From the NCBI RefSeq assembly GCF_000816845.1, contig NZ_CP006877.1, forward strand, positions 997,501 through 1,061,500: a DNA stretch of 64,000 nucleotides, in the 5' to 3' direction. Position numbers and translations under genes: made by a program. The stretch comes from Rhizobium gallicum bv. gallicum R602sp. Lineage in GTDB: Bacteria > Pseudomonadota > Alphaproteobacteria > Rhizobiales > Rhizobiaceae. The notes under the pieces were generated by a model. The model had not been told where the DNA came from. It ran no database searches and saw only the letters and a list, made by a program, of their open reading frames with translations. This document shows, piece after piece, positions 29,466 through 37,687 of the stretch (positions are counted from its first letter, which is position 1; each line of letters starts with the position of its first letter).

Positions 29466-30665
29466 TCAGGTTTTGAAGCGCGCCGCCTCTTCAGACCCAC
29501 GCGTCGCGTCTCCGGCGCTGTAAGAGTGAGCACCGGCGCCGGCAAGTTTGCCGCCATCGACGATCAGATATTCCTCGCGGATCGGCTTGCCTTCGAACCA
29601 GCATTCGAGAATTTCCCGCGTGCCAGCGGCGTAGCGCGCCTGGGCGGAGAGCGACGAGCCGGAAATATGCGGCGTCATACCGTGATGCGGCATCGACCGC
29701 CAAGGATGGTCCTTCGGTGCGGGCTGCGGGAACCACACGTCGCCGGCATAACCGGCAAGCTGCCCGCTCTCGAGCGCCCGCGCGACGGCATCGCGATTGC
29801 AGATCTTGCCGCGCGCCGTGTTCACCAGGTAGGCGCCGCGTTTCATCTTGGCGATCATCGCTTCGTCGAAGAGGTTTTCCGTCTCCGGATGCAGCGGCGC
29901 GTTGATCGTGACGACATCGCAGACGGGCACCATCTCAGTTGGCGTCTTGTGGAAGGTAACGCCGAGCTCCTTCTCGACTGCATCGGGAAGCCGGTGGCGG
30001 TCGGTATAGTGCAGCTTGACGTCGAACGGTTTCAGCCGTCGAAGCACCGCGCTGCCGATCCGCCCGGCACCCACCGTGCCGATCTCCATACCCTCGATAT
30101 CGTAAGAGCGCGCGACGCAGTCGGCGATGTTCCAGCCGCCTTTCACGACCCACTGGTAGGAGGGGATATAGTTTCGCGCGAGGCTGAGGATCATCATGAC
30201 CACATGTTCGGATACGCTGATTGAGTTGCAGTAGGTCACCTCGGCGACGGTGATGCCGCGATCCATCGCGGCCTTGAGATCGACATGGTCGGAGCCGATG
30301 CCGGCGGTGATCGCCAGCTTGAGCTTGGCCGCCTTGGCGATCCGCTCGGCGGTCAGGTAGGCCGGCCAAAAAGGCTGCGAGATCACGATCTCGGCGTCGG
30401 CAAGCTCGCGTTCGAAGACGCTGCCGGGACCGTCCTTGTCCGAGGTCACGAGCAGGTTGTGCCCCTGGCTTTCGAGAAACTTCCTCAAGCCCAATTCGCC
30501 GGAGACGCTGCCCAACAGGGCGCCCGGCTGAAAATCGATGGCTTTCGGGGTGGGAAGCGTCTGGCCACCCATATAGTGTTCGAGTTTCGGCAGGCCATCC
30601 CGCGCATAGGCGCTCGGATATCCATCGACCGGATCGTCATAGAGGACGCAAACGACCTTTGCCAT
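29466..30665 (-). CDS. NAD-dependent formate dehydrogenase
   Basis: Oxidises formate to carbon dioxide with NAD. The 399-residue protein follows the metal-free D-2-hydroxyacid-dehydrogenase-type enzyme of Pseudomonas sp. 101 along its whole length: KVVCVLYDDPVDGYP, QTLPTPKAIDF, GSVSGELGLRKFLES, ISQPFWPAYLT, VTYCNSISVSEH (formate-binding Asn), the NAD loop TVGAGRIGSAV with TDRHRLP, and PHISGSSLSAQARY (catalytic His). The second ATG (30665) is preferred because GGGAG is 6 bases before it. It ends close to the TnpB relic. Confidence 0.95.
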   Translation of the reverse strand: MAKVVCVLYDDPVDGYPSAYARDGLPKLEHYMGGQTLPTPKAIDFQPGALLGSVSGELGLRKFLESQGHNLLVTSDKDGPGSVFERELADAEIVISQPFWPAYLTAERIAKAAKLKLAITAGIGSDHVDLKAAMDRGITVAEVTYCNSISVSEHVVMMILSLARNYIPSYQWVVKGGWNIADCVARSYDIEGMEIGTVGAGRIGSAVLRRLKPFDVKLHYTDRHRLPDAVEKELGVTFHKTPTEMVPVCDVVTINAPLHPETENLFDEAMIAKMKRGAYLVNTARGKICNRDAVARALESGQLAGYAGDVWFPQPAPKDHPWRSMPHHGMTPHISGSSLSAQARYAAGTREILECWFEGKPIREEYLIVDGGKLAGAGAHSYSAGDATRGSEEAARFKT

Positions 30666-30937
30666 TTCCATCTCCCTTCATTTGAAACGAAGAGGGAGGG
30701 CCGCGAATTCTTCAGAGCTGCCGGTCAATGCGGACGAACAGCAGGGCAATGTGCTCTGTTGAATGATCTGTGGCCAGCAGGCTCGCTCGCAGCGCTCCCG
30801 CGTTCGTAATTGGCACCACTTTGGAAAGGTGGAGGAGCCGGACACGGTTTCAAGTAGCCGCCGGGAAGTCACCGCAATCCCCTTGCCCTCTGCCTCGTTC
30901 CCTCTATTCTGCCGGCAACGCCATAGGAGGCCACCAT

Positions 30938-31246
30938 ATGATCCTGCATTGCGTATTGCTGAGGCTGAAGGCTGCCATGACGGGCGAGGAGAAGCAGGCG
31001 TTGCTCGAATCGGTCGTCGCGCTGAAGCAGGTGATCCCGGGCATCCTCGATGTCAGATACGGCCCAAACGTCTCGCCCGAGGGGCTGCATGGCGGCTTTG
31101 TCGACGGCTTCGTGGTGACCTTCGAAAATGCCGAGGCGCGGGATGCCTATCTCGTGCATCCCGAGCATGTGGCCGTCGGCGAGCGCATCATCTCCTCGAC
31201 GGATGGAGGCCTTGCCGGCCTCCTGGTCTTTGATTTCAATCTCTGA
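30938..31246 (+). CDS. Dabb (stress-responsive A/B barrel) family protein
   Basis: A 102-residue dimeric alpha/beta-barrel protein beginning MILHCVLLRLK, with HGGFVDGFVVTFENAEARDAYLVHPEHVA, the Dabb signature. AGGAGG precedes the ATG. The exact role of the family in bacteria is unclear. It is convergent with the zinc operon, 18 bases apart. The 272 bases before it, shared with formate dehydrogenase, hold no recognised gene. Confidence 0.82.
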   Translation: MILHCVLLRLKAAMTGEEKQALLESVVALKQVIPGILDVRYGPNVSPEGLHGGFVDGFVVTFENAEARDAYLVHPEHVAVGERIISSTDGGLAGLLVFDFNL

Positions 31247-31264
31247 GGGAAGCCGCGGCGCCGA

Positions 31265-32164
31265 TCAGCTCGACTTTGCCATCGCCGCGGCGATCTGATC
31301 GACATTGTAGCGGAACATCTTCTCGTAGGTCGGTGCCGGTCCCTTCGCATCCGAAAGCGATTCGACATAGAGCTCGCCGCCGGGTTGCGCACCTGTTGCC
31401 CTGGCGACCTGCCTGACGAGGCGGGGATCGTTCGAGTTTTCGAAGAAATAGCTCTTCACGTGCTCGGCCTTGATCTGCTCGATCAGCTTGGCGACGTCTG
31501 CGGCAGACGCCTCCGTTTCGGTTGACATGCCCAGCGGTGCTAGGAAGCTGACATTGTACTCGCGGCCGAAATAGCCGAAGGCGTCGTGGCTCGTCAGCAC
31601 CTTGCGCCGGTCGTCCGGAATCGTGTCGAATTTGGAATGGGCATAGGCGTCAAGCGCGTCGAGCGTCTTCGTGTAGCGCTCGGCATTCGCCTTGAAGATG
31701 CCGGCATCCGCCGGATTAGCGGCCGATAGCGCCTTCTCGATATTGGCGACCCAGACCTTTACGTTGACCGGACTGTTCCAGACGTGGGGATCCGTGACGG
31801 TCTCGCCGTCCTCTTCCATCGTGCGGGTCTTGATGCCGTCGGAGACGGTGACCGGCGTTCCCTTGTAGCCGGAAGCGGAAATCAGCCGGTCCATCCAGCC
31901 CTCCAGGCCCTCGCCGCTGACGAAGGTCAGCTGCGCGGTCTTCAGATGCTTGGCGTCGGCAGGCGACGGCTCGAACTCATGGGGGTCGCCATTCGGGCCG
32001 ACGAGGCTCGTGACGTTCACGTGGTCGCCGCCGACCTGGCTGACGACATCGGCAAGCACGGTAAAGGAGGCAACCACCTTCAGGGTTTCGGCGGAGGCTG
32101 GTACGGACGAAAAGGCGATCAGCGCGGGAAGGGCCGCGGAAAGAAGCAGTCTGCGGGAAATCAT
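31265..32164 (-). CDS. zinc ABC transporter substrate-binding protein (ZnuA/AztC type)
   Basis: A 299-residue cluster 9 metal-binding lipocalin-free receptor of the ZnuA/TroA class. The leader MISRRLLLSAALPALIAFSS has paired arginines. Metal-ligand regions are DPHEFEPSPADAKHL, DPHVWNSPVNV, TSHDAFGYFGREY and FFENSNDPRLV. The His-rich loop of enterobacterial ZnuA is absent, as in AztC. AAGGAG precedes the ATG at 32164. It is the last gene of a zinc operon with the permease and ATPase. Confidence 0.85.
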   Translation of the reverse strand: MISRRLLLSAALPALIAFSSVPASAETLKVVASFTVLADVVSQVGGDHVNVTSLVGPNGDPHEFEPSPADAKHLKTAQLTFVSGEGLEGWMDRLISASGYKGTPVTVSDGIKTRTMEEDGETVTDPHVWNSPVNVKVWVANIEKALSAANPADAGIFKANAERYTKTLDALDAYAHSKFDTIPDDRRKVLTSHDAFGYFGREYNVSFLAPLGMSTETEASAADVAKLIEQIKAEHVKSYFFENSNDPRLVRQVARATGAQPGGELYVESLSDAKGPAPTYEKMFRYNVDQIAAAMAKSS

Positions 32165-32180
32165 CGAAATCTCCTTGAGT

Positions 32181-33053
32181 TCAGCCCTTAAGATGCGGGC
32201 GGGGAAAGAGGCGCCGGGCAAGGCCCGACGGCGCGAAGAGGATGGAAAGCCCGTAGATTGCCGCCGCCGTCATGATGATGGTCGGACCGGAGGCGAGCTC
32301 AAGATGGTAGGAGGCGATGAGCCCGAGATAGCCGGAGAAGGTGGCGCTGATCACCGCGATCGCCATCATCGACGGCAGGCTGCGCGACCAGAGCTGCGCG
32401 ATTGCCGCCGGCAGCATCATCAATCCGACGGCCATCAGCGTGCCGAGTGCCTGAAAGCTGGCGACGAGGTTGAGCACGACGAGCAGCAGGAAAAGCACAT
32501 GATAGACCGGTCCCCGGCCGCCGACGGCTTTGAGGAACCCCGGGTCGAAGCACTCGGCCACCAGCGGCCGGTAGATCGCGGCGAGAACGACGAGCGTGAT
32601 CGAGGTGATCGCGCCGATCTGGACGAGAGAAGGAGCGTCGATCGCCAGAATGGTGCCGAAGAGCACATGCAGCAGGTCGATATTCGATCCGCGCAGCGAA
32701 ACGATCAGCACGCCGAGCGCCAGCGACGCGAGATAGAAACTTGCGAAACTGGCATCCTCCTGCAGGACCGTCGTCCGGCTGACGATGCCGGAAAGCAGTG
32801 CGACGGAGAGCCCGGCGATAAGGCCGCCGATGCCCATGGCGGTCAGCGACAGCGATCCCGCAACGAGGTAGCCGATCGCCGCACCCGGCAGCACGGCATG
32901 GCTCATCGCGTCGCCCATCAGGCTCATGCGCCGCAGCATCAGGAAGACGCCGATCGGGCCGGCGCCGAGGCCGAGGCAGAGGCAGGCGACGAGCGCGCGG
33001 CGCATGAAACCGTAATCCGCAAACGGCGCGAGGAAGATGTCGAAGGACGTCAT
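32181..33053 (-). CDS. zinc ABC transporter permease (ZnuB/AztB type)
   Basis: A 290-residue membrane protein of the ABC-3 permease family with about eight hydrophobic helices. Characteristic stretches are RRALVACLCLGLGAGPIGVFLMLRRMSLMGDAMSHAVLPG and FQALGTLMAVGLMMLPAAIAQL. The start overlaps the ATPase stop by ATGA, so the two are translationally coupled. Metal specificity is inferred from the operon and the upstream site. Confidence 0.9.
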   Translation of the reverse strand: MTSFDIFLAPFADYGFMRRALVACLCLGLGAGPIGVFLMLRRMSLMGDAMSHAVLPGAAIGYLVAGSLSLTAMGIGGLIAGLSVALLSGIVSRTTVLQEDASFASFYLASLALGVLIVSLRGSNIDLLHVLFGTILAIDAPSLVQIGAITSITLVVLAAIYRPLVAECFDPGFLKAVGGRGPVYHVLFLLLVVLNLVASFQALGTLMAVGLMMLPAAIAQLWSRSLPSMMAIAVISATFSGYLGLIASYHLELASGPTIIMTAAAIYGLSILFAPSGLARRLFPRPHLKG

Positions 33054-33790
33054 GCCGCAGGCTCGCAGGCTCTCGCATCCTCGTCCCAGCGCTCGGCCAT
33101 GGCGCGCGCCTTGAGAAGATTGGCGGGCGACATGACGTCGCCGGTCGGCCCCCAGCCGATCAGCTTCCGCGCGATCAACAGCGTCTGCGGGAAATGCGCC
33201 CGCACCTGGTCGAAGTCGTGAAGAACCGCAATGACGGTTCGCCCGTCGCCGTGCCAGCGCGCGACGATATCGAGCAGATCCTTTGTCGTGCGGGCGTCGA
33301 TGGCTGTGAACGGCTCGTCGAGCAGGATGAGCTTGGCATCCTGCAGCAGCAACCGGGCAAAAAGTACGCGTTGGAACTGGCCGGCCGACAGTGAACCGAT
33401 ATGGCGTTTCTCGAAACCTTCGAGCCCGACTGCGGAAAGCGCTTCGCGAGCCTTGCCGGTCTCATGCGCCAAGACGCGCCGGAAGGCGCCGCTGCTACGC
33501 CAAGCGCCGAGCAGCACGGCGTCAAAGACCGAGATCGGAAAGCGCCGGTTGATTTCGGCCGCCTGCGGCAGGTAGCCGAAATCCGTGCGCTGCAGCCTAT
33601 GGGAAATCCGCCCCTCGGCGGGCCGCAGCTCGCCCATAATGGCTTTCAGAAGCGTCGATTTACCTGCACCGTTCGGCCCCGCGATCGCCGTCAGGCTGCC
33701 TGCGAGAATGGAGCCGGAAACATGATGCACCGCTGGGTGACGATCATAGGCGACGGTCAGGTTGTCGAGGGTGATCAGCGCGTCGCTCAT
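33050..33790 (-). CDS. zinc ABC transporter ATP-binding protein (ZnuC/AztA type)
   Basis: A 246-residue ABC ATPase. Walker A is GPNGAGKST, the Q-loop YLPQAAEI, the signature LSAGQFQRV, Walker B LILLDEPF and the switch histidine in VLHDFDQV. The ATG at 33790 overlaps the stop of the small upstream gene (ATGA), so translation of this gene likely depends on that of the miniprotein. Confidence 0.9.
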   Translation of the reverse strand: MSDALITLDNLTVAYDRHPAVHHVSGSILAGSLTAIAGPNGAGKSTLLKAIMGELRPAEGRISHRLQRTDFGYLPQAAEINRRFPISVFDAVLLGAWRSSGAFRRVLAHETGKAREALSAVGLEGFEKRHIGSLSAGQFQRVLFARLLLQDAKLILLDEPFTAIDARTTKDLLDIVARWHGDGRTVIAVLHDFDQVRAHFPQTLLIARKLIGWGPTGDVMSPANLLKARAMAERWDEDARACEPAA

Positions 33791-33909
33791 GGCAGGACGA
33801 TCGCCCAATGAATCGCCGTCCAGAGTGCCCCGACGAGAACGAGCACGCAGGCGACGCGGGTCACAGCAGAGGGCAGGAGCAGGCCGGATGCGAAAGGCAG
33901 ACTTTTCAT
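33787..33909 (-). CDS. 40-residue membrane protein leading the zinc operon
   Basis: A short gene starting ATG at 33909 and ending in an ATGA overlap with the ATPase gene. The product begins MKSLPFASGLLLPSAVTRVA and continues as one hydrophobic helix (about residues 18-40, ending AIHWAIVLP). A single His lies near the end. It is not a signal peptide for anything downstream. It could be a small transporter subunit or a leader peptide that couples translation. I recognise no family. Confidence 0.6.
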   Translation of the reverse strand: MKSLPFASGLLLPSAVTRVACVLVLVGALWTAIHWAIVLP

Positions 33910-33923
33910 AGGGTGCTTCTTAA

Positions 33924-33952
33924 TGTAATAACATTACAAGTTATGTTATAAC
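33924..33952 (-). promoter_or_regulatory. probable Zur boxes, tandem inverted repeats
   Basis: TGTAAT-aac-ATTACA (33924-33938) is followed at once by GTTATGTTATAAC (33940-33952), itself an inverted repeat around GTTATAAC. AT-rich repeats of the GTTATNNNATAAC kind are the alphaproteobacterial Zur pattern. They lie 15 bases upstream of the miniprotein start and so probably cover the operon promoter, repressing it when zinc is plentiful. Confidence 0.65.
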
Positions 33953-33998
33953 GAATATGGCAAATTGACGGCGGTGGCGAGCCCGCCGAAAACAAAAG

Positions 33999-34187
33999 GG
34001 CGCATACGAAACCGGCGACGCCCCCGAAGCTGTGGCAGGAGCCGTCGTGAAAGCCGCCGCTGATCCTGCGCCGAAAAGCCGATACACTGCGGGAAAACGG
34101 GCGGGCCAAGTCAGCCTCATGCGTCGTTTCCTGCCGGAATTCCCGGTCGACAAGAACCTACGAAATTACAATAATTTACCGATCTGA
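33999..34187 (+). pseudogene. C-terminal relic of a short-chain dehydrogenase
   Basis: On the plus strand an open stretch reads GAYETGDAPEAVAGAVVKAAADP, then PKSRYTAGKRAGQVSLMRRFLPEF and a TGA. This is the usual C-terminal tail of a classical SDR (PE.VA..VVKA, then RY..GK.A......RRFLP). The Rossmann fold and catalytic Tyr-Lys are missing and no start is present. It begins about 46 bases from the Zur boxes, suggesting that a rearrangement that brought in the zinc operon removed the rest. Confidence 0.6.
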
Positions 34188-34209
34188 GGCGGCTGGGTTC
34201 GGCCGCCTC
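34186..34209 (-). terminator. hairpin after the peroxiredoxin gene
   Basis: GAGGCGGC and GCCGCCTC form a perfect 8-base-pair stem with an 8-base loop just beyond the 3' end of the minus-strand peroxiredoxin gene. No T-run follows on that strand, so it is a weak terminator or an mRNA end-stabiliser. Confidence 0.4.
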
Positions 34210-34232
34210 TCGACGCCTTCTCTGCCGCTCTC

Positions 34233-34718
34233 TCAGAGCTGCTCTATCATCGTGGCCGCACCTGAGATCGTGGCTTGGCCGGGGCTCTCCTCGACGTTCA
34301 GCGATTTCACGACGCCGTCTTCGACGAGCATCGAATAGCGCTTGGAGCGCACCCCGAGGCCGCCGGCGGAAAGGTCAGCGTCCAGGCCGAGCGCCTTGGT
34401 GAAGCCGGCGTTCCAGTCGGCGAGGAAGTGGATCTTGCCCATGCCGCCGGACTGCTCGGCCCAGGCGCCCATGACGTGCCAGTCGTTGACGGAGAGAACG
34501 GCGATATCGTCGACGCCCTTGGCGAGGATGGAATCGCGGTTTTCGAGATAGCCCGGCAGATGGTTCAGCGAGCAGGTCGGCGTGAAGGCGCCGGGTACGG
34601 CGAAAAGCACGACGCGCTTGCCTTTGAAGAGCTGATCCGTCGAAACCTCTACCGGTCCGTCGGCCGTCTTTTCCTTGAAAGTGGCGGCAGGAAGCTTATC
34701 GCCGATCGCGATGGTCAT
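34233..34718 (-). CDS. peroxiredoxin (Prx5/AhpE-like redoxin)
   Basis: A 161-residue thiol peroxidase that reduces peroxides. The peroxidatic cysteine is Cys49 in PGAFTPTCSLNHLPGY; the downstream SVNDWHVMGAWAEQ and FLADWNAGFTKALGL are typical of the Prx5 group. No second conserved cysteine is seen, so it is probably a 1-Cys type regenerated by glutathione or a glutaredoxin. Confidence 0.9.
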   Translation of the reverse strand: MTIAIGDKLPAATFKEKTADGPVEVSTDQLFKGKRVVLFAVPGAFTPTCSLNHLPGYLENRDSILAKGVDDIAVLSVNDWHVMGAWAEQSGGMGKIHFLADWNAGFTKALGLDADLSAGGLGVRSKRYSMLVEDGVVKSLNVEESPGQATISGAATMIEQL

Positions 34719-34773
34719 AGGGTTCTCCTTGATGTTTATGATTGCGGTGGGGGCAGCCGACTATAAAAGCCGG

Positions 34774-35616
34774 TCAGTCAAAGGCAAGCGGCGTCTCCAT
34801 GGCGCGGCCGCCATCGATGATCAGAACGCTCCAGCTTTTGCGGGCGATTTCATAATTCTTCGGCAGCTTGTCGACGGCAATCGACGTTGAAAAATTCTTT
34901 CCGTCGCGCTTGCTCATCAGCTTCCTGGTGAAGACATATCCGTTTGGCCCCGTGAGGATCACCTCCGGCGCGGTGTCGCCGCCGTCGGGCAAGGCAACTT
35001 GCAGCCAGAGCTCTTTCATGTCCTCAGAGAACTTGTGGGAGATCACCTTGAACTGCGAAGACGGCTTTTCCGGCAGGGAGGCCTCGGCATTCTTGAGGAT
35101 CGCTTCCTCTTCCGGCCGGGATTGATTGGCGGCAGCGATGGGAAGTGAGAATTCGGCCTGGAACGGAATGCAGATATCCTTGCAGATGCCGATGAACGCG
35201 CTCGCCTTCAGTTCGAGCGACCGGGAGGCGTTTTTCGCCGAGAAGGTCAGCGGCAGCGAAACCGGCGCGTCATAGGCGATGTCGTCTATCTTGCCGTCGA
35301 CGAGATGTTTTGGCACGGGATAGCGGATTGCCGTCAGCGTGATGCCGCTTTCCCGCGCGACCGTGATCTGGGGCGGTATTCCGCTGTTGCCGGGCTCGCG
35401 CCAATAGGTGATCCAGCCGGGCTTCGGCTCGATCTGCAGCGCACCGCGCATCATGCCGTCGCGGCCGGGCGGCAGCGCGATCAGCCGCATCCGGCCGCCC
35501 TCATTGGCGATCCAGCCGCTCATCTCGGCGCGCGCCGGCTCAAACGATCCGGCCAGCGCGGCGGCGCAGATCGTGGCGTTCAGAAACTGGCGAAACTCGA
35601 GAAAAAAAATCGTCAT
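34774..35616 (-). CDS. orphan DsbD N-terminal-domain-like exported protein
   Basis: A 280-residue protein with a signal-like N-terminus (CAAALAGSFEPARAE) and a domain resembling DsbD alpha: WITYWREPGNSGIPPQITV, YPVPKHLVDGKIDDIAYD and a cysteine pair in GICKDICIPFQAEF. The membrane and thioredoxin domains of DsbD are missing, so it cannot pass electrons across the membrane by itself. It may act with a separate CcdA-like partner in periplasmic thiol chemistry. Confidence 0.75.
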   Translation of the reverse strand: MTIFFLEFRQFLNATICAAALAGSFEPARAEMSGWIANEGGRMRLIALPPGRDGMMRGALQIEPKPGWITYWREPGNSGIPPQITVARESGITLTAIRYPVPKHLVDGKIDDIAYDAPVSLPLTFSAKNASRSLELKASAFIGICKDICIPFQAEFSLPIAAANQSRPEEEAILKNAEASLPEKPSSQFKVISHKFSEDMKELWLQVALPDGGDTAPEVILTGPNGYVFTRKLMSKRDGKNFSTSIAVDKLPKNYEIARKSWSVLIIDGGRAMETPLAFD

Positions 35617-35757
35617 GGAACAACGGTTTATCGAAAATCGCCTTTGCCTGCCAGAAGTTCGGCCATCTAATTCTTCATTTTCAGTTGATTGATCTGCGGC
35701 ATTGCCCCATGTTTCTTTTATAGGGCTGTTGGTAACAGTCTGGCAGCAGGAGGAAGT

Positions 35758-36363
35758 ATGTCCTTATCCACGCTGAAAAACAGGCGGGAACGCGGCTTTT
35801 TCGACGGGCAGTTCCTGATTGCCATGCCGGGCATGGAAGATAGCAACTTCTTCCGCACGGTCATCTATATCTGCGCCCATTCCGATGCCGGTGCCATGGG
35901 TTTCATCATCAACCGCGCCCAAAGCCTTACCTTCACGGACGTGCTGCTGCATCTCGAAATGGTCAACGACCAGGAGCCGATAGTCCTTCCGGAACATGCC
36001 CGGGACTTCCCGATCCAGACAGGCGGTCCCGTGGAAAGCGGCCGCGGTTTCGTGCTGCATTCCGATGATTATATCAGCGACTCCAGCATCCCGATCAGCG
36101 ACGATATCTGCCTGACGGCGACGCTCGACATCGTCCGCGCGATTTCCAAGGGCGGCGGGCCGAAGAGGGCCACGATGATGCTCGGTTATTCCTCCTGGGG
36201 TGCCGGCCAGCTCGAAATGGAAGTTGCCAGCAACGGCTGGTTGACCTGCGCCGCCAATGAGGCGCTGATCTTCGACCGCAATCTGGACGACAAATACGAG
36301 CGCGCTCTCGCGGGCATGGGCATCACGGCCGCGATGCTTTCGGCCGAAGCCGGACATGCGTGA
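35758..36363 (+). CDS. YqgE/AlgH family protein
   Basis: A 201-residue protein with [42 protein letters not shown] and [17 protein letters not shown], hallmark stretches of AlgH/YqgE. AGGAGGAAGT precedes the ATG at 35758. The name comes from alginate regulation in Pseudomonas; the biochemical function is not known. It is followed by a good terminator. Confidence 0.93.
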   Translation: MSLSTLKNRRERGFFDGQFLIAMPGMEDSNFFRTVIYICAHSDAGAMGFIINRAQSLTFTDVLLHLEMVNDQEPIVLPEHARDFPIQTGGPVESGRGFVLHSDDYISDSSIPISDDICLTATLDIVRAISKGGGPKRATMMLGYSSWGAGQLEMEVASNGWLTCAANEALIFDRNLDDKYERALAGMGITAAMLSAEAGHA

Positions 36364-36434
36364 TATCTAATCCAGGAACGATTTCGTTGACGTGACGTTT
36401 TCTTCCGGCAAGCGTGTCAGATGGCGCGCTGCCG

Positions 36435-36468
36435 AAATGCCTGTTGCGCGCCGCGCAGCAGGCATTTT
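36435..36468 (+). terminator. terminator after the AlgH-family gene
   Basis: AAATGCCTG (36435-36443) pairs with CAGGCATTT (36459-36467). Inside it TGCGC (36445-36449) pairs with GCGCA (36453-36457). The stem ends in TTTT, giving a strong intrinsic terminator. The arms are equally AT-ended on the other strand, so it may work in both directions. Confidence 0.75.
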
Positions 36469-36495
36469 GGTTCGTCACCATTCGTCGAGGTAATC

Positions 36496-37581
36496 ATGAG
36501 GCTCTTCGCCTGCGACAATTGCGACCAGGTCGTCCACTTCGACAACCGCCATTGCGTCCGCTGCAATCATCGCCTGGGCTTCCTGCCGGATGACCTCTGC
36601 GTGCACTCGCTCGAGCCGCGCGATGAAATGCAGTGGCAGTTCGTCGCACGTCCGGAGCGCAGGATCCGCTTCTGCGCCAATGCCGGTCTCGATATCTGCA
36701 ACTGGCTGCTTGCGGATGAGGACCCCCATGATTTTTGCATCGCCTGCCGCCACAACAGGCTGGTGCCGAACACCGGAACCCAGGACGGCATCGCCCGCTG
36801 GCGCCGCATCAGTCAGGCGCAGCGCCATCTGTTTTATTCGCTGCTGCGCTGGAACCTGCCTCACCCGGATCGCGAGGAAGATCCCGTCGGCGGCCTCGTT
36901 TTCGATTTCCTCGAAGATACGGTTCAGAACGACGGCAATATCCTCCCCGCGATGACCGGACATGAGGAGGGCCTGATCGCCATCCGTGCGGCGGAAGCAG
37001 ATGACGCCACCCGCGAACAAGCGCGCACCATGATGAACGAGCCTTACCGCACGCTGCTCGGCCACTTCCGTCATGAGGCCGGCCACTTCGTCTGGAACAA
37101 GCTGGTGCGAGACAGGAATGGCTTAGATGCCTTCCGCGCCGTCTTCGCCGACGAACGACAGGATTACGGCGCAGCCCTTCAGAACCATTATGTAAACGGT
37201 CCGCCCTTCGGCTGGCAGGAGAGCTTCATCAGCGCCTATGCATCCTCACATCCGTGGGAAGATTTTGCCGAGTGCTTTGCGCACTACCTGCATATCGTTG
37301 ATACGCTGGAAACGGCCCGCGCCTTCGGCATCGCCATCGATCCCCGCGGCCATGAGGAAATGGCCTCGGAAGTGGATTTCAATCCATACAGGGCGGAAAG
37401 CGCTGAACAGCTCGTCAGCGCCTGGGTTCCGCTCAGCGTCGCGATCAACGCCATTCAGCGCAGCATGGGCCAGCCGGACTCCTATCCCTTCGTGCTGTCG
37501 CGGGCTGTCGTCGCGAAGCTGGAATATCTGCACAAGCTCATTCAGGTTGCGTCTGCGATGTCGCGGAAGGCTGCCGCGTAG
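36496..37581 (+). CDS. zinc-ribbon putative metallopeptidase
   Basis: A 361-residue protein. The N-terminus carries a zinc ribbon (FACDNCDQVVHFDNRHCVRCNHRLGF) and a further FCIACRHNRL. The catalytic-looking HFRHEAGHFVWNKL (HExxH) is near residue 200, followed by a downstream PWEDFAECFAHYLHIVDTLETA that may give the third ligand. This is the zinc-ribbon plus Peptidase_Mx arrangement. No signal peptide, so cytoplasmic. The substrate is unknown. The ATG at 36496 has GAGGTAAT before it. Confidence 0.75.
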   Translation: MRLFACDNCDQVVHFDNRHCVRCNHRLGFLPDDLCVHSLEPRDEMQWQFVARPERRIRFCANAGLDICNWLLADEDPHDFCIACRHNRLVPNTGTQDGIARWRRISQAQRHLFYSLLRWNLPHPDREEDPVGGLVFDFLEDTVQNDGNILPAMTGHEEGLIAIRAAEADDATREQARTMMNEPYRTLLGHFRHEAGHFVWNKLVRDRNGLDAFRAVFADERQDYGAALQNHYVNGPPFGWQESFISAYASSHPWEDFAECFAHYLHIVDTLETARAFGIAIDPRGHEEMASEVDFNPYRAESAEQLVSAWVPLSVAINAIQRSMGQPDSYPFVLSRAVVAKLEYLHKLIQVASAMSRKAAA

Positions 37582-37640
37582 CCCCTCATCCACCTGCCAG
37601 CCTTCTACCCGACAGGAAGAAGGGGCATGCGGTTGACGCA
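37579..37640 (+). repeat. dispersed intergenic repeat, copy 2
   Basis: Begins gcccctcatccacctgcc and ends gaaggggcatgcgg, matching the element at 422-485 over its 5' block and its GGGGCATGC end, with a CTACCC..AGGAAG centre. It directly follows the stop of the metallopeptidase gene. Confidence 0.5.
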
Positions 37641-37687
37641 GGGAGAGGACAGGGTGTTGGGTAGTCGCCAGCATTTATTTGGAGGGC

